DNA from: CBDDBU01 sp965226045
Lineage (GTDB): Bacteria; Pseudomonadota; Alphaproteobacteria; VGEJ01
Assembly (NCBI GenBank): GCA_965226045.1
Contig: CBDDBU010000023.1
Span: forward strand, 62,001-126,000
DNA length: 64,000 nt
Reading direction: 5' to 3'
Below are positions 7,770 to 20,273 of the stretch, in pieces; the stretch's first letter is position 1, and each line of letters starts with the position of its first letter. A model generated the notes under the pieces. The model did not search any database. It worked only from the letters and a program-made list of their open reading frames with translations, and was not told the DNA's origin. The translations under genes were made by a program, and so were the position numbers.

Positions 7770-9707
7770 GTGAACAAGTTCGGTCGAAATTTGGCGCTGT
7801 GGGTCATCATTGGCCTGCTTCTCATCGCGCTATTCAACTTGTTTCAGAGTCCGTCGTCGCGCGGACCGGTGGACTCGCTTGCCTTCTCCGATTTCCTTGC
7901 CGAGGTCGGCGCGGGCAACGTCGTCGATGTCACGATCCAGGGCCATGCCATCGACGGTCACTTCGAGGATGGAAGAGCGTTTGCTACATACGCTCCGGAC
8001 GATCCCAGCCTGATACCGCGATTGCAAGAACATGGCGTGCGGATCAGCGCGGCGCCGGTCGACGACAACGTCCCGTCGCTGTTCGGTATTCTCGTTTCCT
8101 GGTTCCCGATGCTGCTGCTGATCGGCGTGTGGATCTTCTTCATGCGTCAGATGCAGTCGGGCGGCGGCAAGGCGATGGGGTTCGGTAAGTCCAAGGCGCG
8201 GCTTCTGACCGAACGCCAAGGGCGGGTCACCTTCGACGATGTCGCTGGGATCGACGAAGCCAAGGAAGAATTGGAAGAGATCGTCGAGTTCCTCAAGGAC
8301 CCGCAACGGTTCCAGCGGCTCGGCGGCCGCATTCCCAAGGGCGCGCTGCTGGTCGGCCCACCGGGCACCGGCAAGACCCTCCTGGCACGGGCCATCGCCG
8401 GTGAGGCTAACGTCCCCTTCTTCACCATTTCGGGCTCGGACTTCGTTGAGATGTTCGTCGGTGTTGGTGCGAGTCGGGTGCGCGATATGTTCGAGCAGGG
8501 CAAGAAGAACGCGCCTTGCATCATCTTCATCGACGAGATCGACGCGGTCGGCCGTCACCGCGGGGCGGGGCTGGGCGGTGGCAACGACGAGCGCGAGCAA
8601 ACCCTCAACCAGTTACTGGTCGAGATGGATGGCTTCGAGGCGACCGAAGGCGTGATCCTGGTTGCCGCCACGAACCGGCCCGACGTGCTCGATCCGGCGC
8701 TGCTGCGGGCGGGCCGCTTCGACCGCCAGATCGTGGTCGCCAATCCCGACATTCTCGGACGCGAGAAGATCTTGAAAGTTCACATGCGCAAGGTGCCGCT
8801 CGCTCCCGATGTCGAGGCCCGCACGATCGCGCGCGGGACGCCGGGGTTCTCGGGCGCCGATCTCGCCAACCTGGTCAACGAAGCGGCTCTGCTCGCCGCG
8901 CGCAAGGGCAAGCGGGTCGTCACCATGTCCGACTTCGAGGATGCCAAGGACAAGGTGATGATGGGCGCCGAGCGCCGCTCGTTGGTCATGACCGAGGAGG
9001 AGCGCCGGCTGACCGCCTACCACGAGGGCGGCCATGCCCTGGTGACCACCCATTGCCCGGCCAGCGATCCGATCCACAAGGCAACGATCGTTCCCCGTGG
9101 TCAGGCCCTGGGTCTGGTAATGCGTCTGCCGGAGCGCGATCGTTACTCCCACGCGCGCAACTACCTTGAGGATTCATTGGCGATCGCGATGGGCGGCCGT
9201 CTCGCCGAGGAAATCATTTTCGGGCCGGAGTACGTGACGACGGGCGCCGCAAGCGATATCAAGCAGGCGACTGATCTCGCGCGTCGCATGGTGACGGAGT
9301 GGGGTATGAGCGACGCGCTCGGGCCGCTCCGCTACAGCGACAACGAGGAGGAGGTGTTCCTCGGCCACTCGGTGACCCAGCGCAAGAACGTTTCGGAAGC
9401 GACGGCGCGGGTCATTGATGCCGAGATCCGCAGCCTGATCAAAATCGCCGAGAATCGCGCTCGCGATATCATCACCACCCATGTCGACGATCTGCATCGG
9501 CTGGCCGAGGCGCTTTTGGAGTACGAGACGCTCACCGGCGAGGATATCGATACGCTGCTGCGCGGTGAGTCGATCCACCGCGAGACCGCGGAGCCGGCGA
9601 GCGGCGACGCCGGCGTCAGGGGATCGGTGCCGGCCTCGGGTGGGCGACGTAGCGATGGCAAGGAAGCCTCAGGCGGCCTCGAGCCGGAGCCGCAACCGGG
9701 CTCTTAG
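7770..9707 (+). CDS. ftsH: ATP-dependent zinc metalloprotease FtsH
   Basis: A membrane-anchored AAA+ protease that degrades misfolded membrane proteins and regulators, as a hexamer in the inner membrane. The order is: a first transmembrane helix (about residues 8-24), a periplasmic domain, a second helix ([17 protein letters not shown]), a GG-rich linker, Walker A GPPGTGKT near 195-202, Walker B IIFIDEID, the pore loop FVGVGASRV, an SRH region ending in LRAGRFDR, and zinc motif H418-EGG-H422. The motif is HEGGH where most homologues have HEAGH, which still fits HExxH. The C-terminus is a long charged tail. I chose GTG at 7770 because the product then starts [12 protein letters not shown] like known FtsH. 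The upstream DNA was replaced by IS256 copy 1, so its usual neighbour is missing. In E. coli it is heat-shock controlled; rpoH lies in this window. Confidence 0.95.
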   Translation: MNKFGRNLALWVIIGLLLIALFNLFQSPSSRGPVDSLAFSDFLAEVGAGNVVDVTIQGHAIDGHFEDGRAFATYAPDDPSLIPRLQEHGVRISAAPVDDNVPSLFGILVSWFPMLLLIGVWIFFMRQMQSGGGKAMGFGKSKARLLTERQGRVTFDDVAGIDEAKEELEEIVEFLKDPQRFQRLGGRIPKGALLVGPPGTGKTLLARAIAGEANVPFFTISGSDFVEMFVGVGASRVRDMFEQGKKNAPCIIFIDEIDAVGRHRGAGLGGGNDEREQTLNQLLVEMDGFEATEGVILVAATNRPDVLDPALLRAGRFDRQIVVANPDILGREKILKVHMRKVPLAPDVEARTIARGTPGFSGADLANLVNEAALLAARKGKRVVTMSDFEDAKDKVMMGAERRSLVMTEEERRLTAYHEGGHALVTTHCPASDPIHKATIVPRGQALGLVMRLPERDRYSHARNYLEDSLAIAMGGRLAEEIIFGPEYVTTGAASDIKQATDLARRMVTEWGMSDALGPLRYSDNEEEVFLGHSVTQRKNVSEATARVIDAEIRSLIKIAENRARDIITTHVDDLHRLAEALLEYETLTGEDIDTLLRGESIHRETAEPASGDAGVRGSVPASGGRRSDGKEASGGLEPEPQPGS

Positions 9708-9710
9708 CGG

Positions 9711-10787
9711 ATGCCAGCGCCCCAATCCCGCAAGATGGGAAGCGTGGCACCCTCGTCGCTGCCGGGGCAAATGGCGGCGGACGACAAGGTTTACCTGAGG
9801 CCGGTTGAGCCGGCCACGCCTCACTATCGTGCGATCGAGGTCCTGCTGCGCGGGCCCTCTGGCCCCGCGACCTCGTTCCGAGCCGTCCCCGCTGAGCTGC
9901 GCGCCTGGGCCGCCGGCCCCGCCCGCCGGCTCGCTCCCCGCATCCACCAGCTGATCGAGACGATCGCGACCTCCCCCGCGCCAATCCTGCGCCTCGGTTG
10001 GGAACGCCCGCAGCTGATGGGCGTGGTCAACGTGACACCCGACAGCTTCTCCGACGGTGGTCGCCATTTCGACGCCGCGGCCGCCATTGCCCATGGGCGC
10101 GCCCTTCAGGTCAGCGGCGCCGATATCCTTGATGTTGGCGGGGAGAGTACGCGCCCTGGCGCCGAACCGGTGAGCATCGACGAGGAATTGTCGCGCGTCG
10201 TGCCGGTCATCGACGGCCTGCGCGATCTACCGGCGCCGATCTCGATCGACACCCGCCATGCAGCTGTCATGGTGGCGGCCCTGGCGGCCGGCGCGTCGAT
10301 CATCAACGATATCAGCGCGCTCACGGCCGATCCTGAGAGCCTTGGGGTGGTGGCGGGGTCGGCCGCGCCGGTCGTCCTTATGCATTGCCGCGGCGATCCC
10401 CGCACCATGCAGGAGGCGCCGTCCTACGAGGACGTGCTGCTGGATATCTTCGACTATCTCGAAGCGCGGGTCGCGGCGTGTGTTGCGGCGGGGATCGATC
10501 GCTCGCGCCTGATCGTTGATCCCGGCATCGGTTTTGGAAAGACTGTGGACCATAATCTGGAGATCCTGCGCGGTCTGGCTGTGTTCCAGGGGCTTGGGTG
10601 CCCGATCATGGTCGGGGTCTCGCGCAAGAGCTTCATTGCCAATCTGGATTCGGGCCAAGCGGCCGACCAGAGGCTGCCTGGATCTCTGGCGGCAGGGCTG
10701 TGGGCGCTGAGCCAGGGCGCGCGGATACTGAGGGTCCATGATGTCGGCGAAACGATGCAGGCCATCCGTATGTGGTCGGCGCTTTAG
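9711..10787 (+). CDS. folP: Dihydropteroate synthase
   Basis: This enzyme condenses 6-hydroxymethyl-dihydropterin diphosphate with p-aminobenzoate in folate synthesis. The TIM-barrel motifs are clear: [16 protein letters not shown] (pterin and diphosphate loop), [46 protein letters not shown], and [14 protein letters not shown] with GVSRKSFI. At 358 residues it is some 80 longer than E. coli FolP because of an N-terminal extension that is common in alphaproteobacteria (KVYLRPVE and onward). ATG codons at 9711, 9735 and 9771 are all possible starts. It begins 3 bp after the ftsH stop and leads into glmM, so it is in the same operon. Confidence 0.93.
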   Translation: MPAPQSRKMGSVAPSSLPGQMAADDKVYLRPVEPATPHYRAIEVLLRGPSGPATSFRAVPAELRAWAAGPARRLAPRIHQLIETIATSPAPILRLGWERPQLMGVVNVTPDSFSDGGRHFDAAAAIAHGRALQVSGADILDVGGESTRPGAEPVSIDEELSRVVPVIDGLRDLPAPISIDTRHAAVMVAALAAGASIINDISALTADPESLGVVAGSAAPVVLMHCRGDPRTMQEAPSYEDVLLDIFDYLEARVAACVAAGIDRSRLIVDPGIGFGKTVDHNLEILRGLAVFQGLGCPIMVGVSRKSFIANLDSGQAADQRLPGSLAAGLWALSQGARILRVHDVGETMQAIRMWSAL

Positions 10788-10846
10788 TTTCCCCCGGCGA
10801 GCACGTAGTATCGCCGCCAGCCAGAGGCATTGCTGGATCGGGCGAC

Positions 10847-12205
10847 ATGGCGCGAACCTACTTCGGGACAGACGGCATTCGCGGGGTCGCCAACGAAGAA
10901 CCGATGACGGCGGAAACCGCCCTGCGCGTGGGCATGGCGGCGGGCAGCTGCTTCATCCGCAGCGACCGGGTTCACCGAGTCGTCATCGGCAAGGACACGC
11001 GGCTGTCGGGCTATTTGTTGGAGCCCGCTCTGACCGCCGGATTGGTCGCGGGGGGCATGGATGTAATTCTGGTGGGGCCGATGCCCACGCCAGCGGTGGC
11101 GATGCTGACCCGGAGCCTGCGCGCCGATCTTGGCGTCATGATCTCGGCCTCGCACAACGCCTATCAGGACAACGGCATAAAGCTGTTCGCGGCCGACGGC
11201 CACAAGCTCTCGGACGAGGTGGAGGCCGAGATCGAGGCGCGTATGCACGCCGATCTCACGTTGGATCGAGCCTCGCCCGCGCGCCTGGGCCGGGCGCGGC
11301 GGCTGAGTGACGCCCAGGGTCGCTATATCGAGTTCGCAAAGAGCACGTTTCCACGCAACCTCACGCTCGATGGCCTCAGGATCGTGATCGATTGCGCCAA
11401 CGGGGCCGGCTATCGCGTCGCGCCCACCGTGCTGTGGGAGCTTGGCGCCGAGGTCATCCCCATCGGCGTCGATCCGGACGGCGTCAACATCAACGATGGC
11501 TGTGGCTCGACCCAACCCCAGACGATGCAGGAGCAGGTGGCGGCGCACGGCGCCGATGTCGGCCTCTCGCTTGATGGCGATGCCGACCGCCTGATCATGG
11601 CGGACGAGCGCGGAGAATTGATTGACGGCGATCAGATGATGGCGCTGATCGCGGCGTACTGCCAAGCATCGGGCCGCCTCACCGGTGGCGGGGTGGTGGC
11701 GACGGTGATGTCCAATCTTGGGCTTGAGCGGTACCTCGCTGGCATCGGCCTCGATCTCCACCGCACGCGGGTCGGTGACCGCTATGTCGTCGATCACATG
11801 CGCAACCACGGCTTCAACGTCGGCGGCGAACAATCCGGCCACATCGTCCTTAGCGATTTCGCGACCACGGGCGATGGTTTGATCGCAGCGCTCCAATGCC
11901 TCGCCGTCGTTGTCGAGGGCGACCGGCCGGTCAGCCAGATCGCGCGCTGTTTCGAGCCGGTCCCGCAAACGCTCCGCAACGTGAGCCTGAACGGGGCCGC
12001 TTCCAATGGAGCGGCGCTCGGGGATGCCGGCGTTCGAGTGGCGATCGAGAGCGGTGAGCGGCGTCTGGCGGGCAGAGGGCGGCTTCTGGTCCGGCTCTCG
12101 GGGACCGAGCCCCTCGTTCGGGTGATGGCCGAGGGCGACGATCGGGCGCTGATCGATGAGGTGATCGACGACGTGGTGGTCGCGCTGGAGCGCGTCACGG
12201 GGTAG
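10847..12205 (+). CDS. glmM: Phosphoglucosamine mutase
   Basis: GlmM turns glucosamine-6-phosphate into glucosamine-1-phosphate, the step before UDP-GlcNAc for peptidoglycan and lipopolysaccharide. The product has 452 residues: [14 protein letters not shown] at the N-terminus, the phosphoserine loop ISASHN with Ser102, metal-binding DGDADR in the third block, VGGEQSGH for substrate binding, and a C-terminal phosphate-binding [12 protein letters not shown]. All active-site motifs are present. The ATG at 10847 is chosen because the family begins a few residues before YFGTDGIRG. It follows folP by 59 bp, as in many alphaproteobacteria. Confidence 0.96.
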   Translation: MARTYFGTDGIRGVANEEPMTAETALRVGMAAGSCFIRSDRVHRVVIGKDTRLSGYLLEPALTAGLVAGGMDVILVGPMPTPAVAMLTRSLRADLGVMISASHNAYQDNGIKLFAADGHKLSDEVEAEIEARMHADLTLDRASPARLGRARRLSDAQGRYIEFAKSTFPRNLTLDGLRIVIDCANGAGYRVAPTVLWELGAEVIPIGVDPDGVNINDGCGSTQPQTMQEQVAAHGADVGLSLDGDADRLIMADERGELIDGDQMMALIAAYCQASGRLTGGGVVATVMSNLGLERYLAGIGLDLHRTRVGDRYVVDHMRNHGFNVGGEQSGHIVLSDFATTGDGLIAALQCLAVVVEGDRPVSQIARCFEPVPQTLRNVSLNGAASNGAALGDAGVRVAIESGERRLAGRGRLLVRLSGTEPLVRVMAEGDDRALIDEVIDDVVVALERVTG

Positions 12206-12306
12206 ACCACGGCCAGTTTGACCGTGGGTCAGTCGAAAATACCAAGCGAGCCTGGCCCTCACGGGACGGGTGGCGCCATAAACGGGAACCGCCCGGGAGC
12301 GCGTGG

Positions 12307-13119
12307 ATGAAGGGAAGGGTACTTATCGCTGCCGGTTCGGATTCCGGCGGCGGCGCCGGCATTCAGGCCGATATCAAGACGGTCACCGCGCTTGGCGGGT
12401 ATGCCGCGACGGCGATTACCGCTCTGACGGCCCAGAACACGCTCGGCGTACAGGAGATCGAGGAGGTTCGCGCGGCGTTCGTGGCACGGCAAATGGACTC
12501 GGTGCTGTCCGATATCGGCGCCGATGCCGTCAAGACCGGCATGTTGCTCAACGCTGCGGTCATCGAGGCGGTAACCGACGCCTACGAACGCCTCGGCGGC
12601 GGCGTTCCGCTGGTCGTCGATCCGGTCATGGTCGCCAAGGGCGGTGCCGTCCTGCTGGAGGCCGATGCGAGACAGGCGCTCAAGGCGCGCCTCGTCCTAC
12701 GGGCCACGGTGATCACCCCCAACCTCCCGGAGGCCGAAGCCTTGACCGGCATGCCGATCGGCGGCCTCGCCGACATGTCGATGGCGGCCCAGATGCTTCT
12801 GACGCTGGGACCGCCGGCGGTATTGCTTACCGGCGGCCACCTCTCTGGTGACCGCGTCACCGACATTTTGTGTACGTCCGATGGTGAGGAACGTTTCGAA
12901 TCACCCCGCCTCGATACCCGCCACACCCACGGCAGTGGCTGCACCCTGGCGTCGGCGATCGCGACCGGATTGGCGCAAGGCCTGGGCCTGCGTGATGCGG
13001 TGATGCGCGCGCGCGCCTACGTTCACAAGGCCATCGCCGGCGCGCCGGGCCTGGGCGGCGGAGCCGGTCCGTTGGATCACACCCACACCGTGCGGCCGGT
13101 CGCGCCGCCGGCGGGTTAG
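12307..13119 (+). CDS. thiD: Hydroxymethylpyrimidine / phosphomethylpyrimidine kinase
   Basis: ThiD phosphorylates the thiamine pyrimidine precursor twice. The 270-residue protein starts VLIAAGSDSGGGAGIQADIKT (substrate loop), has QNTLGVQ, KTGML, VVDPVMVAKGG, TPNLPEAEALTG and the ribokinase-type anion hole HGSGCTLASAIA with the catalytic Cys. A preference for ThiD over pyridoxal kinase follows from the GSDSGGGAGIQAD start and the context. It sits about 100 bp after glmM in the same direction. Confidence 0.94.
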   Translation: MKGRVLIAAGSDSGGGAGIQADIKTVTALGGYAATAITALTAQNTLGVQEIEEVRAAFVARQMDSVLSDIGADAVKTGMLLNAAVIEAVTDAYERLGGGVPLVVDPVMVAKGGAVLLEADARQALKARLVLRATVITPNLPEAEALTGMPIGGLADMSMAAQMLLTLGPPAVLLTGGHLSGDRVTDILCTSDGEERFESPRLDTRHTHGSGCTLASAIATGLAQGLGLRDAVMRARAYVHKAIAGAPGLGGGAGPLDHTHTVRPVAPPAG

Positions 13120-13135
13120 GGCGGGGGCCCTATGG

Positions 13136-13921
13136 ATGAAGCGGGCGCTTTACCAGATTGATGCCTTCACCAGCACGCTGTTCGGCGGCAACCCGGCGGC
13201 CGTCTGCCCGCTCGACGAATGGCTCGACGATGCGACTCTGCTTGCCATCGCCGCCGAGAACAACCTGTCGGAGACGGCCTACATCATCGATCGCGGCGCG
13301 CACCACGACCTGCGCTGGTTCACGCCGACCACCGAGGTGGCGCTGTGCGGGCACGCGACCCTCGCGTCGGCGCATCTGATCATGAATGTGCTTGACCGGG
13401 ACCGCACGTCGGTCTCGTTCTTGACGCGGCAAAACGGCGTTCTCACCGTTGAGCGCGAGGACGATTGGCTGTGGATGGACCTACCCGCCGCGCCTGCCAC
13501 GCCGTGCGCGGCAGCGGCGACCGTCGAGCAAGCGCTGGGCCAGACGCCCGCGGCGCTTCTGGTGGCCTCGCGCGACTACCTCGCCGTGCTCGCCAATGAG
13601 GACGACGTGCGCGCCCTCGATCCCGATTGGGCGGCGCTGATGGCGCTCGACCGCGATGGCCTCATCGTGACCGCACCGGGCGAAAGCGCGGACTTCGTCT
13701 CGCGCTTCTTCGCGCCGAGGCTGGGGGTGTTCGAGGACCCGGTGACAGGCTCGGCCCACTGCACGCTGGTGCCCTATTGGGCCGAGCGCCTGGGTCGGGA
13801 CGAACTCTCGGCCGTGCAGATATCCGGTCGCGGTGGGGAGTTGCGCTGCGCCGCCCTCGGCGAGCGCGTCAAGATGGCCGGCCGTTGCGTTCTCTACCTC
13901 GAAGGCACTATCCACGTCTGA
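13136..13921 (+). CDS. PhzF-family isomerase-like protein
   Basis: A 261-residue protein of the PhzF/YddE fold, a diaminopimelate-epimerase-like fold. It begins YQIDAFTSTLFGGNPAAVC, has the general acid/base Glu46 in NNLSETAYI, WFTPTTEVALCGHATLASAH, and FAPRLGVFEDPVTGSAHCTLVPYWAERLG. PhzF itself isomerises trans-2,3-dihydro-3-hydroxyanthranilate, but most members outside phenazine clusters have no proven role. No phenazine genes are present, so do not read this as a phenazine gene. The ATG at 13136 overlaps nothing and follows thiD by 16 bp, suggesting co-transcription. Confidence 0.88.
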   Translation: MKRALYQIDAFTSTLFGGNPAAVCPLDEWLDDATLLAIAAENNLSETAYIIDRGAHHDLRWFTPTTEVALCGHATLASAHLIMNVLDRDRTSVSFLTRQNGVLTVEREDDWLWMDLPAAPATPCAAAATVEQALGQTPAALLVASRDYLAVLANEDDVRALDPDWAALMALDRDGLIVTAPGESADFVSRFFAPRLGVFEDPVTGSAHCTLVPYWAERLGRDELSAVQISGRGGELRCAALGERVKMAGRCVLYLEGTIHV

Positions 13922-13931
13922 GTGCCGCGAT

Positions 13932-14282
13932 CTAGAAGCGCTCCCCGCCGCGCACGCGGTCCGGGTCTGGAAAGTCGCGGTACAGCGCGAAGGTGACGTC
14001 GTGGACCAGCGAGTTGACGGCGTGGTGGGGCGCCTCGACCGGGCCGGGGCGCCTCGACACCTGGGCGAATGCATCGTCCAACTGGGCGAGCCCGGTGACC
14101 TCGATCATCAGGTGGAACTCAGGCAGATGGGGCGGCCCGAGCCCGATCTTACGCCTCATCAGACGATATCCGGCGATGGGTCCCTCGGTCTTGAGGTGTT
14201 CGCAGTATGCCGTCGTCTGATCGTGGAAGTCGGTGTCGCTGACGCCGTCCTTGAGCGCACACCAGACATGGTAGATGTCCAT
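13932..14282 (-). CDS. DUF6614 family protein
   Basis: A 116-residue protein beginning MDIYHVWCALKDGVSDTDF, with LKTEGPIAGYRLMRRKIGLGPPHLPEFHLMIEV and AVNSLVHDVTFALYRDFPDPDR. It looks like a small ferredoxin-like (dimeric alpha-beta barrel) protein, a fold used by monooxygenases and NIPSNAP-like proteins, but its function is unknown. The upstream neighbour on this strand, a class-V aminotransferase-like protein, ends 3 bp before its start, so the two are likely one transcript. Confidence 0.72.
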   Translation of the reverse strand: MDIYHVWCALKDGVSDTDFHDQTTAYCEHLKTEGPIAGYRLMRRKIGLGPPHLPEFHLMIEVTGLAQLDDAFAQVSRRPGPVEAPHHAVNSLVHDVTFALYRDFPDPDRVRGGERF

Positions 14283-14284
14283 GC

Positions 14285-15418
14285 CTAGAGGGCTGCTTCC
14301 ATCACCTCGAACAGGCGATCGACATCGCCATCGTTGACCCACAGATGCGGGGTCACCCGCATCGAATCGCCGCGAACGCTGACAAATACATTCTTCGCGG
14401 CCAGGCGCTCGGCGAGCCCGGTCGGTACGCCCTGCGCGAAGCGTAGACCGAGGAAATGTCCGGCGCGCAGATGCCCGGGGACCGAGCTCATGCCCAGGCC
14501 CGTGGCACGCTGGGCGATCGCGGCGTTGCGGTCGCCCAGCGTCTCGGCGATCTCGTCGACGCCCCACGCCAATATCTGCTCAAGCGCCGCGATCACCATC
14601 GGCATCAGCGCGAAGTTCGAGCGTTCGCCGACGTCGTAGCGGCGCGCGCCGGGCTGGTATTCGTCGCGATAGGCGACCAGGCCGGCGAAGTCCTCGCTGT
14701 TCTTGCGATCGATCCAGTTGTGCTCGATCGGTCGCCCTTCTTGACGATGCGGGGCGACATAGCAAAAGCCCATGCTGTAAGGGCCAAGCAACCACTTGTA
14801 TGTCGCACACGCGAGGTAGTCGGGTTGCACCGCGCCGACATCGAACGGCATGGCGCCGAGCGATTGGGTAACGTCGAGCACGAGCGCAGCGCCGACCTCG
14901 CGACACCGCGCGCCGACGGCGACCAAATCGATCAGGCTGCCGTCGGTCCAGTGGCAGTTGGCCAGAGTGACGATCTTGGCGCGCTCGTCGATGTAACCGC
15001 TGATCGCCGTGGTCCAGTCGTTGTCCTCGGGCCGAGCCACGGTGATCACATGGGCGCCGCGCTCGCGCGCCAGTTCGCGCCAGGGGTAGACGTTGGAGGG
15101 GAACTGGTCCTGCACCACAATGATGTGTTGGTCGCGCTCGATGGGCAGGTTGGCCATCGCTACCGCGAGCCCATAGCTGGCCGAGGGGACCAGCGCCACA
15201 TCCTCGGCCGAGGCCCCGATCAGGCGCGCGAAGAGGCTGCGCGCCCGCTCTGACTCGGTGAAGAAATCAGGCGGCACGATGCGCCAGGGCTCGGATTTTC
15301 GCGCCACGCCGGCGAGGCCGGCTTGCTTAACGCTCTTCGCGAGGGGTGAGATGTAGGCGCAGTTGAGGTAGGCGATCTCGTCGGGGATGTCGAAGAGGTG
15401 TCTTTGGCAAGGGATCAT
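14285..15418 (-). CDS. Class-V aminotransferase-fold PLP enzyme
   Basis: This 377-residue protein belongs to the class-V aminotransferase / cysteine desulfurase fold. AYLNCAYISPLAKSV forms the N-terminal substrate segment. VPSASYGLAVAMANL binds the cofactor phosphate, NCHWTDGSLIDL and LVLDVTQSLGAMPFDV carry the PLP-contacting Asp and Gln, and CATYKWLLGPYSMGF holds the Schiff-base Lys. Substrates for this subgroup include kynureninase-like, cysteine desulfurase-like and lyase reactions, so the reaction cannot be fixed. The start at 15418 (MIPCQRHLFDIPDE) is the last ATG before the conserved region; longer starts would give an Arg/Ser-rich non-conserved leader. It is transcribed away from serC and continues into the DUF6614 gene. 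Confidence 0.85.
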   Translation of the reverse strand: MIPCQRHLFDIPDEIAYLNCAYISPLAKSVKQAGLAGVARKSEPWRIVPPDFFTESERARSLFARLIGASAEDVALVPSASYGLAVAMANLPIERDQHIIVVQDQFPSNVYPWRELARERGAHVITVARPEDNDWTTAISGYIDERAKIVTLANCHWTDGSLIDLVAVGARCREVGAALVLDVTQSLGAMPFDVGAVQPDYLACATYKWLLGPYSMGFCYVAPHRQEGRPIEHNWIDRKNSEDFAGLVAYRDEYQPGARRYDVGERSNFALMPMVIAALEQILAWGVDEIAETLGDRNAAIAQRATGLGMSSVPGHLRAGHFLGLRFAQGVPTGLAERLAAKNVFVSVRGDSMRVTPHLWVNDGDVDRLFEVMEAAL

Positions 15419-15573
15419 GATCTTGGATCTGCGGGGGTGGCGAGAGCGGGCGCGGCCATCCAGACCACGCGATGTGGAGCGAGTCAATAGTGGCTCGGGG
15501 CTACGTCTGGAGGTGGTGCGAGGCAGCTGTCGGATTGACAATCTATACCCGCTACCTACTATCCGCGCCCGCC

Positions 15574-16752
15574 ATGGAGCCCGCCGCCGTCACCGTCCGC
15601 CCCACTCGCCGACCGTGCGTGCCGCACTTCTCTAGCGGTCCCTGCACCAAGCGGCCGGGATGGTCGCCGTCCGCCCTGTCCTCGGCCGCGCTCGGGCGCG
15701 CCCACCGCTCGGCGAGCGGAGTCGCCAAGATGATGGAAGTCATCGAGCGCACACGGGCCCTCCTTGGCATCCCCGATGACTACCGGGTTGCGATCGTGCC
15801 CGGATCCGACACGGGCGCGGTCGAAATGGCGCTGTGGTCACTGTTGGGCGCGCGCGGCGTGGACGTGCTGGTATGGGAGAGTTTTGGGGCGCGCTGGAAG
15901 GCCGACATCGTCGAGGAACTTCGCATCAGCAACGTGCGCGTTCTCGAATCCGACTACGGTACGATCCCCGATCTCGCCGCCGTCGAAGGCGACCGCGACG
16001 TCGTTTTCACATGGAATGGCACGAGTTCGGGCGTGCGGGTTCCCGACGGCGACTGGATCGCCGCCGACCGCCAGGGCCTGGCCATCTGCGACGCGACTTC
16101 CGCTGCGTTTGCCATGGAACTGCCGTGGGACAAGCTCGATGTGGTGACATGGTCGTGGCAGAAGGCGCTCGGTGGCGAGGCGGCGCACGGCACTATCGTC
16201 CTCAGTCCTCGGGCCGTCGCACGGCTAGAGTCCTACGCGCCGTCGCGGCCGATCCCGCGCTTGTTCCGCCTTGCGGCCAGCGGGCGTCTGAACGAGGAGC
16301 TATTTTGCGGCCTCGCCCTCAACACCCCCTCGTTGCTTTGTGTCGAGGACGCCATCGATGCCCTGAAATGGGCCGATACGATCGGCGGACTGGCAACGCT
16401 GATCGGTCGTTCGGAGGCCAATCTCGCCGCGATCGCAAACTGGGTCGAGCGGACCGATTGGGTCGCGTTCCTCGCCACGGATCCAGGCACGCGCTCCCCG
16501 ACCTCGATCTGCCTCCACATCGTGGCGCCCTGGTTCGTCGCTCAAAACCATGCCGGCCGCGGCGCATTCATGGGCCGCCTGGTGGGTCTGCTCGCCGACG
16601 AGGGCGTCGCCTACGACATCAACGGTCATCGCGATGCGCCGCCCGGTTTGCGGATTTGGGGCGGGCCGACGGTGGAGACGGGCGATATCGAGGCGCTGGC
16701 GCCGTGGCTGGAGTGGGCCTTCGCCAAGACGAGCGCGGAGATGGCCACCTGA
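15574..16752 (+). CDS. serC: Phosphoserine aminotransferase (alphaproteobacterial type)
   Basis: SerC transaminates 3-phosphohydroxypyruvate to phosphoserine in serine synthesis. The 392-residue product has PHFSSGPCTKRPGWS at the start, IVPGSDTGAVEMALWSLLG for cofactor phosphate binding, FTWNGTSSGVRVP, ICDATSAAFAMELPWDKLDVVTWSWQKALGGE with the PLP-binding Lys, and an end with LRIWGGPTVE. This corresponds to the divergent class found in alphaproteobacteria and archaea. The start at 15574 puts the conserved HFSSGPC at the expected distance. It faces hisZ and purA; a serA gene, often found in this position, is absent. Confidence 0.9.
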   Translation: MEPAAVTVRPTRRPCVPHFSSGPCTKRPGWSPSALSSAALGRAHRSASGVAKMMEVIERTRALLGIPDDYRVAIVPGSDTGAVEMALWSLLGARGVDVLVWESFGARWKADIVEELRISNVRVLESDYGTIPDLAAVEGDRDVVFTWNGTSSGVRVPDGDWIAADRQGLAICDATSAAFAMELPWDKLDVVTWSWQKALGGEAAHGTIVLSPRAVARLESYAPSRPIPRLFRLAASGRLNEELFCGLALNTPSLLCVEDAIDALKWADTIGGLATLIGRSEANLAAIANWVERTDWVAFLATDPGTRSPTSICLHIVAPWFVAQNHAGRGAFMGRLVGLLADEGVAYDINGHRDAPPGLRIWGGPTVETGDIEALAPWLEWAFAKTSAEMAT

Positions 16753-16846
16753 GTCACCGATCGTCCGTCAGCCGGCGCGACTGGGGCGGCTCCGCGCCGC
16801 TACGTTTGTGGCGGTCCTCAGGCAACCAAGGCTGTAGACTCCGGTC

Positions 16847-19284
<2,438 letters not shown>

Positions 19285-19295
19285 GACTCGGCGGT

Positions 19296-20201
19296 CTAAC
19301 CCGCGGCCTGGGCGCGGCTCGCTGCTTCTCGTTGTTGCAGCAGGGCCCCATTGTGCATCGCTTTTTGCAGCTTTTCGAACGCGCGTACCTCGATTTGGCG
19401 GACGCGCTCGCGGCTGATGTCGTACTCGCCGCTCAGCGCCTCGAGGGTCGCGGGGTTTTCGCTCAACCGCCGCTCGGTCAGGATGTGACGCTCGCGATCG
19501 TTGAGCACTTTCATCGCCGTCGCCAGTAAGGCGCGCCGATTCTCGAGCTCTTGCTCGTCGCCGAGGCGGGTCTCCTGGTCAGGTGCGTCCTCGACCAGCC
19601 AGTCGATCCACTCCCCGTCTCCGTCCTCGCGCACGGGCGCGTTCAGCGATTGATCACCGCCCGACAGGCGCCGGTTCATCGACACTACCTCGGTTTCGGA
19701 CACCCCCAGGTGGGTCGCGATCTTCTCGACGTTCTCGGCCGACAAGTCGCCGTCCTCGATCGCCTGCAGCTGGCCCTTGAGGCGCCGCAGGTTGAAGAAG
19801 AGCTTCTTTTGCGCGGCGGTGGTGCCGATCTTGACCAACGACCATGAGCGCAGGATGTACTCCTGCATCGCGGCCCGGATCCACCACATCGCATAGGTCG
19901 CCAGGCGGAAGCCGCGATCGGGGTCGAAGCGCTTAACCGCCTGCATCATGCCGACGTTGCCCTCGCTGATGAGCTCGCCCACCGGCAGGCCGTACCCCCG
20001 ATAGCCCATGGCGATCTTGGCCACCAGCCTGAGATGGCTCGTCACCAGACGGGCCGCCGCCTCGGCGTCCTCATGCTCCTGCCAGCGCTTGGCGAGCATG
20101 AATTCCTCGTCCGGCTCCAGCATCGGGAAGGTCCGGATCTGCTGGAGGTAGCGCGAGAGGCTGGTTTCCGGCGTGAGCGCCGGCAGTCTCGGACTTGCCA
20201 T
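19296..20201 (-). CDS. rpoH: RNA polymerase sigma-32 factor
   Basis: A 301-residue group-3 sigma factor for heat shock. Region 2 contains LVTSHLRLVAKIAMGYRGYGLPVGELISEGNVGMMQAVKRFDPDRGFRL and the -10 recognition helix ATYAMWWIRAAMQEYILRSWSLVKI. The RpoH box QKKLFFNLRRLKGQL follows and separates RpoH from RpoD and RpoS. Region 4 ends EYDISRERVRQIEVRAFEKLQKAM. Its targets typically include ftsH and chaperones. Alphaproteobacterial genomes often carry two rpoH genes; I cannot tell whether this is the only one. It is convergent with purA. Confidence 0.95.
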   Translation of the reverse strand: MASPRLPALTPETSLSRYLQQIRTFPMLEPDEEFMLAKRWQEHEDAEAAARLVTSHLRLVAKIAMGYRGYGLPVGELISEGNVGMMQAVKRFDPDRGFRLATYAMWWIRAAMQEYILRSWSLVKIGTTAAQKKLFFNLRRLKGQLQAIEDGDLSAENVEKIATHLGVSETEVVSMNRRLSGGDQSLNAPVREDGDGEWIDWLVEDAPDQETRLGDEQELENRRALLATAMKVLNDRERHILTERRLSENPATLEALSGEYDISRERVRQIEVRAFEKLQKAMHNGALLQQREAASRAQAAG

Positions 20202-20273
20202 CTGCTCTTATCCTCCGTCCCGCCGTGACGCGTCGCACGCCACAGCGCAGCTCCTTCGGCCACCCGGGGAGCC

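Noticed and set aside
10784..12262. Minus-strand open frame of 492 codons opposite glmM
   Set aside because: It is a GC-skewed shadow of glmM with low-complexity Arg/His-rich sequence, and glmM is unmistakable.
13136..13921. Phenazine biosynthesis gene
   Set aside because: The fold is PhzF-like, but no other phz gene is present and most relatives outside phenazine clusters have other or unknown roles.
15422..15573. Longer serC start at 15472
   Set aside because: It adds 34 residues without family similarity and overlaps the promoter space shared with the divergent aminotransferase gene.
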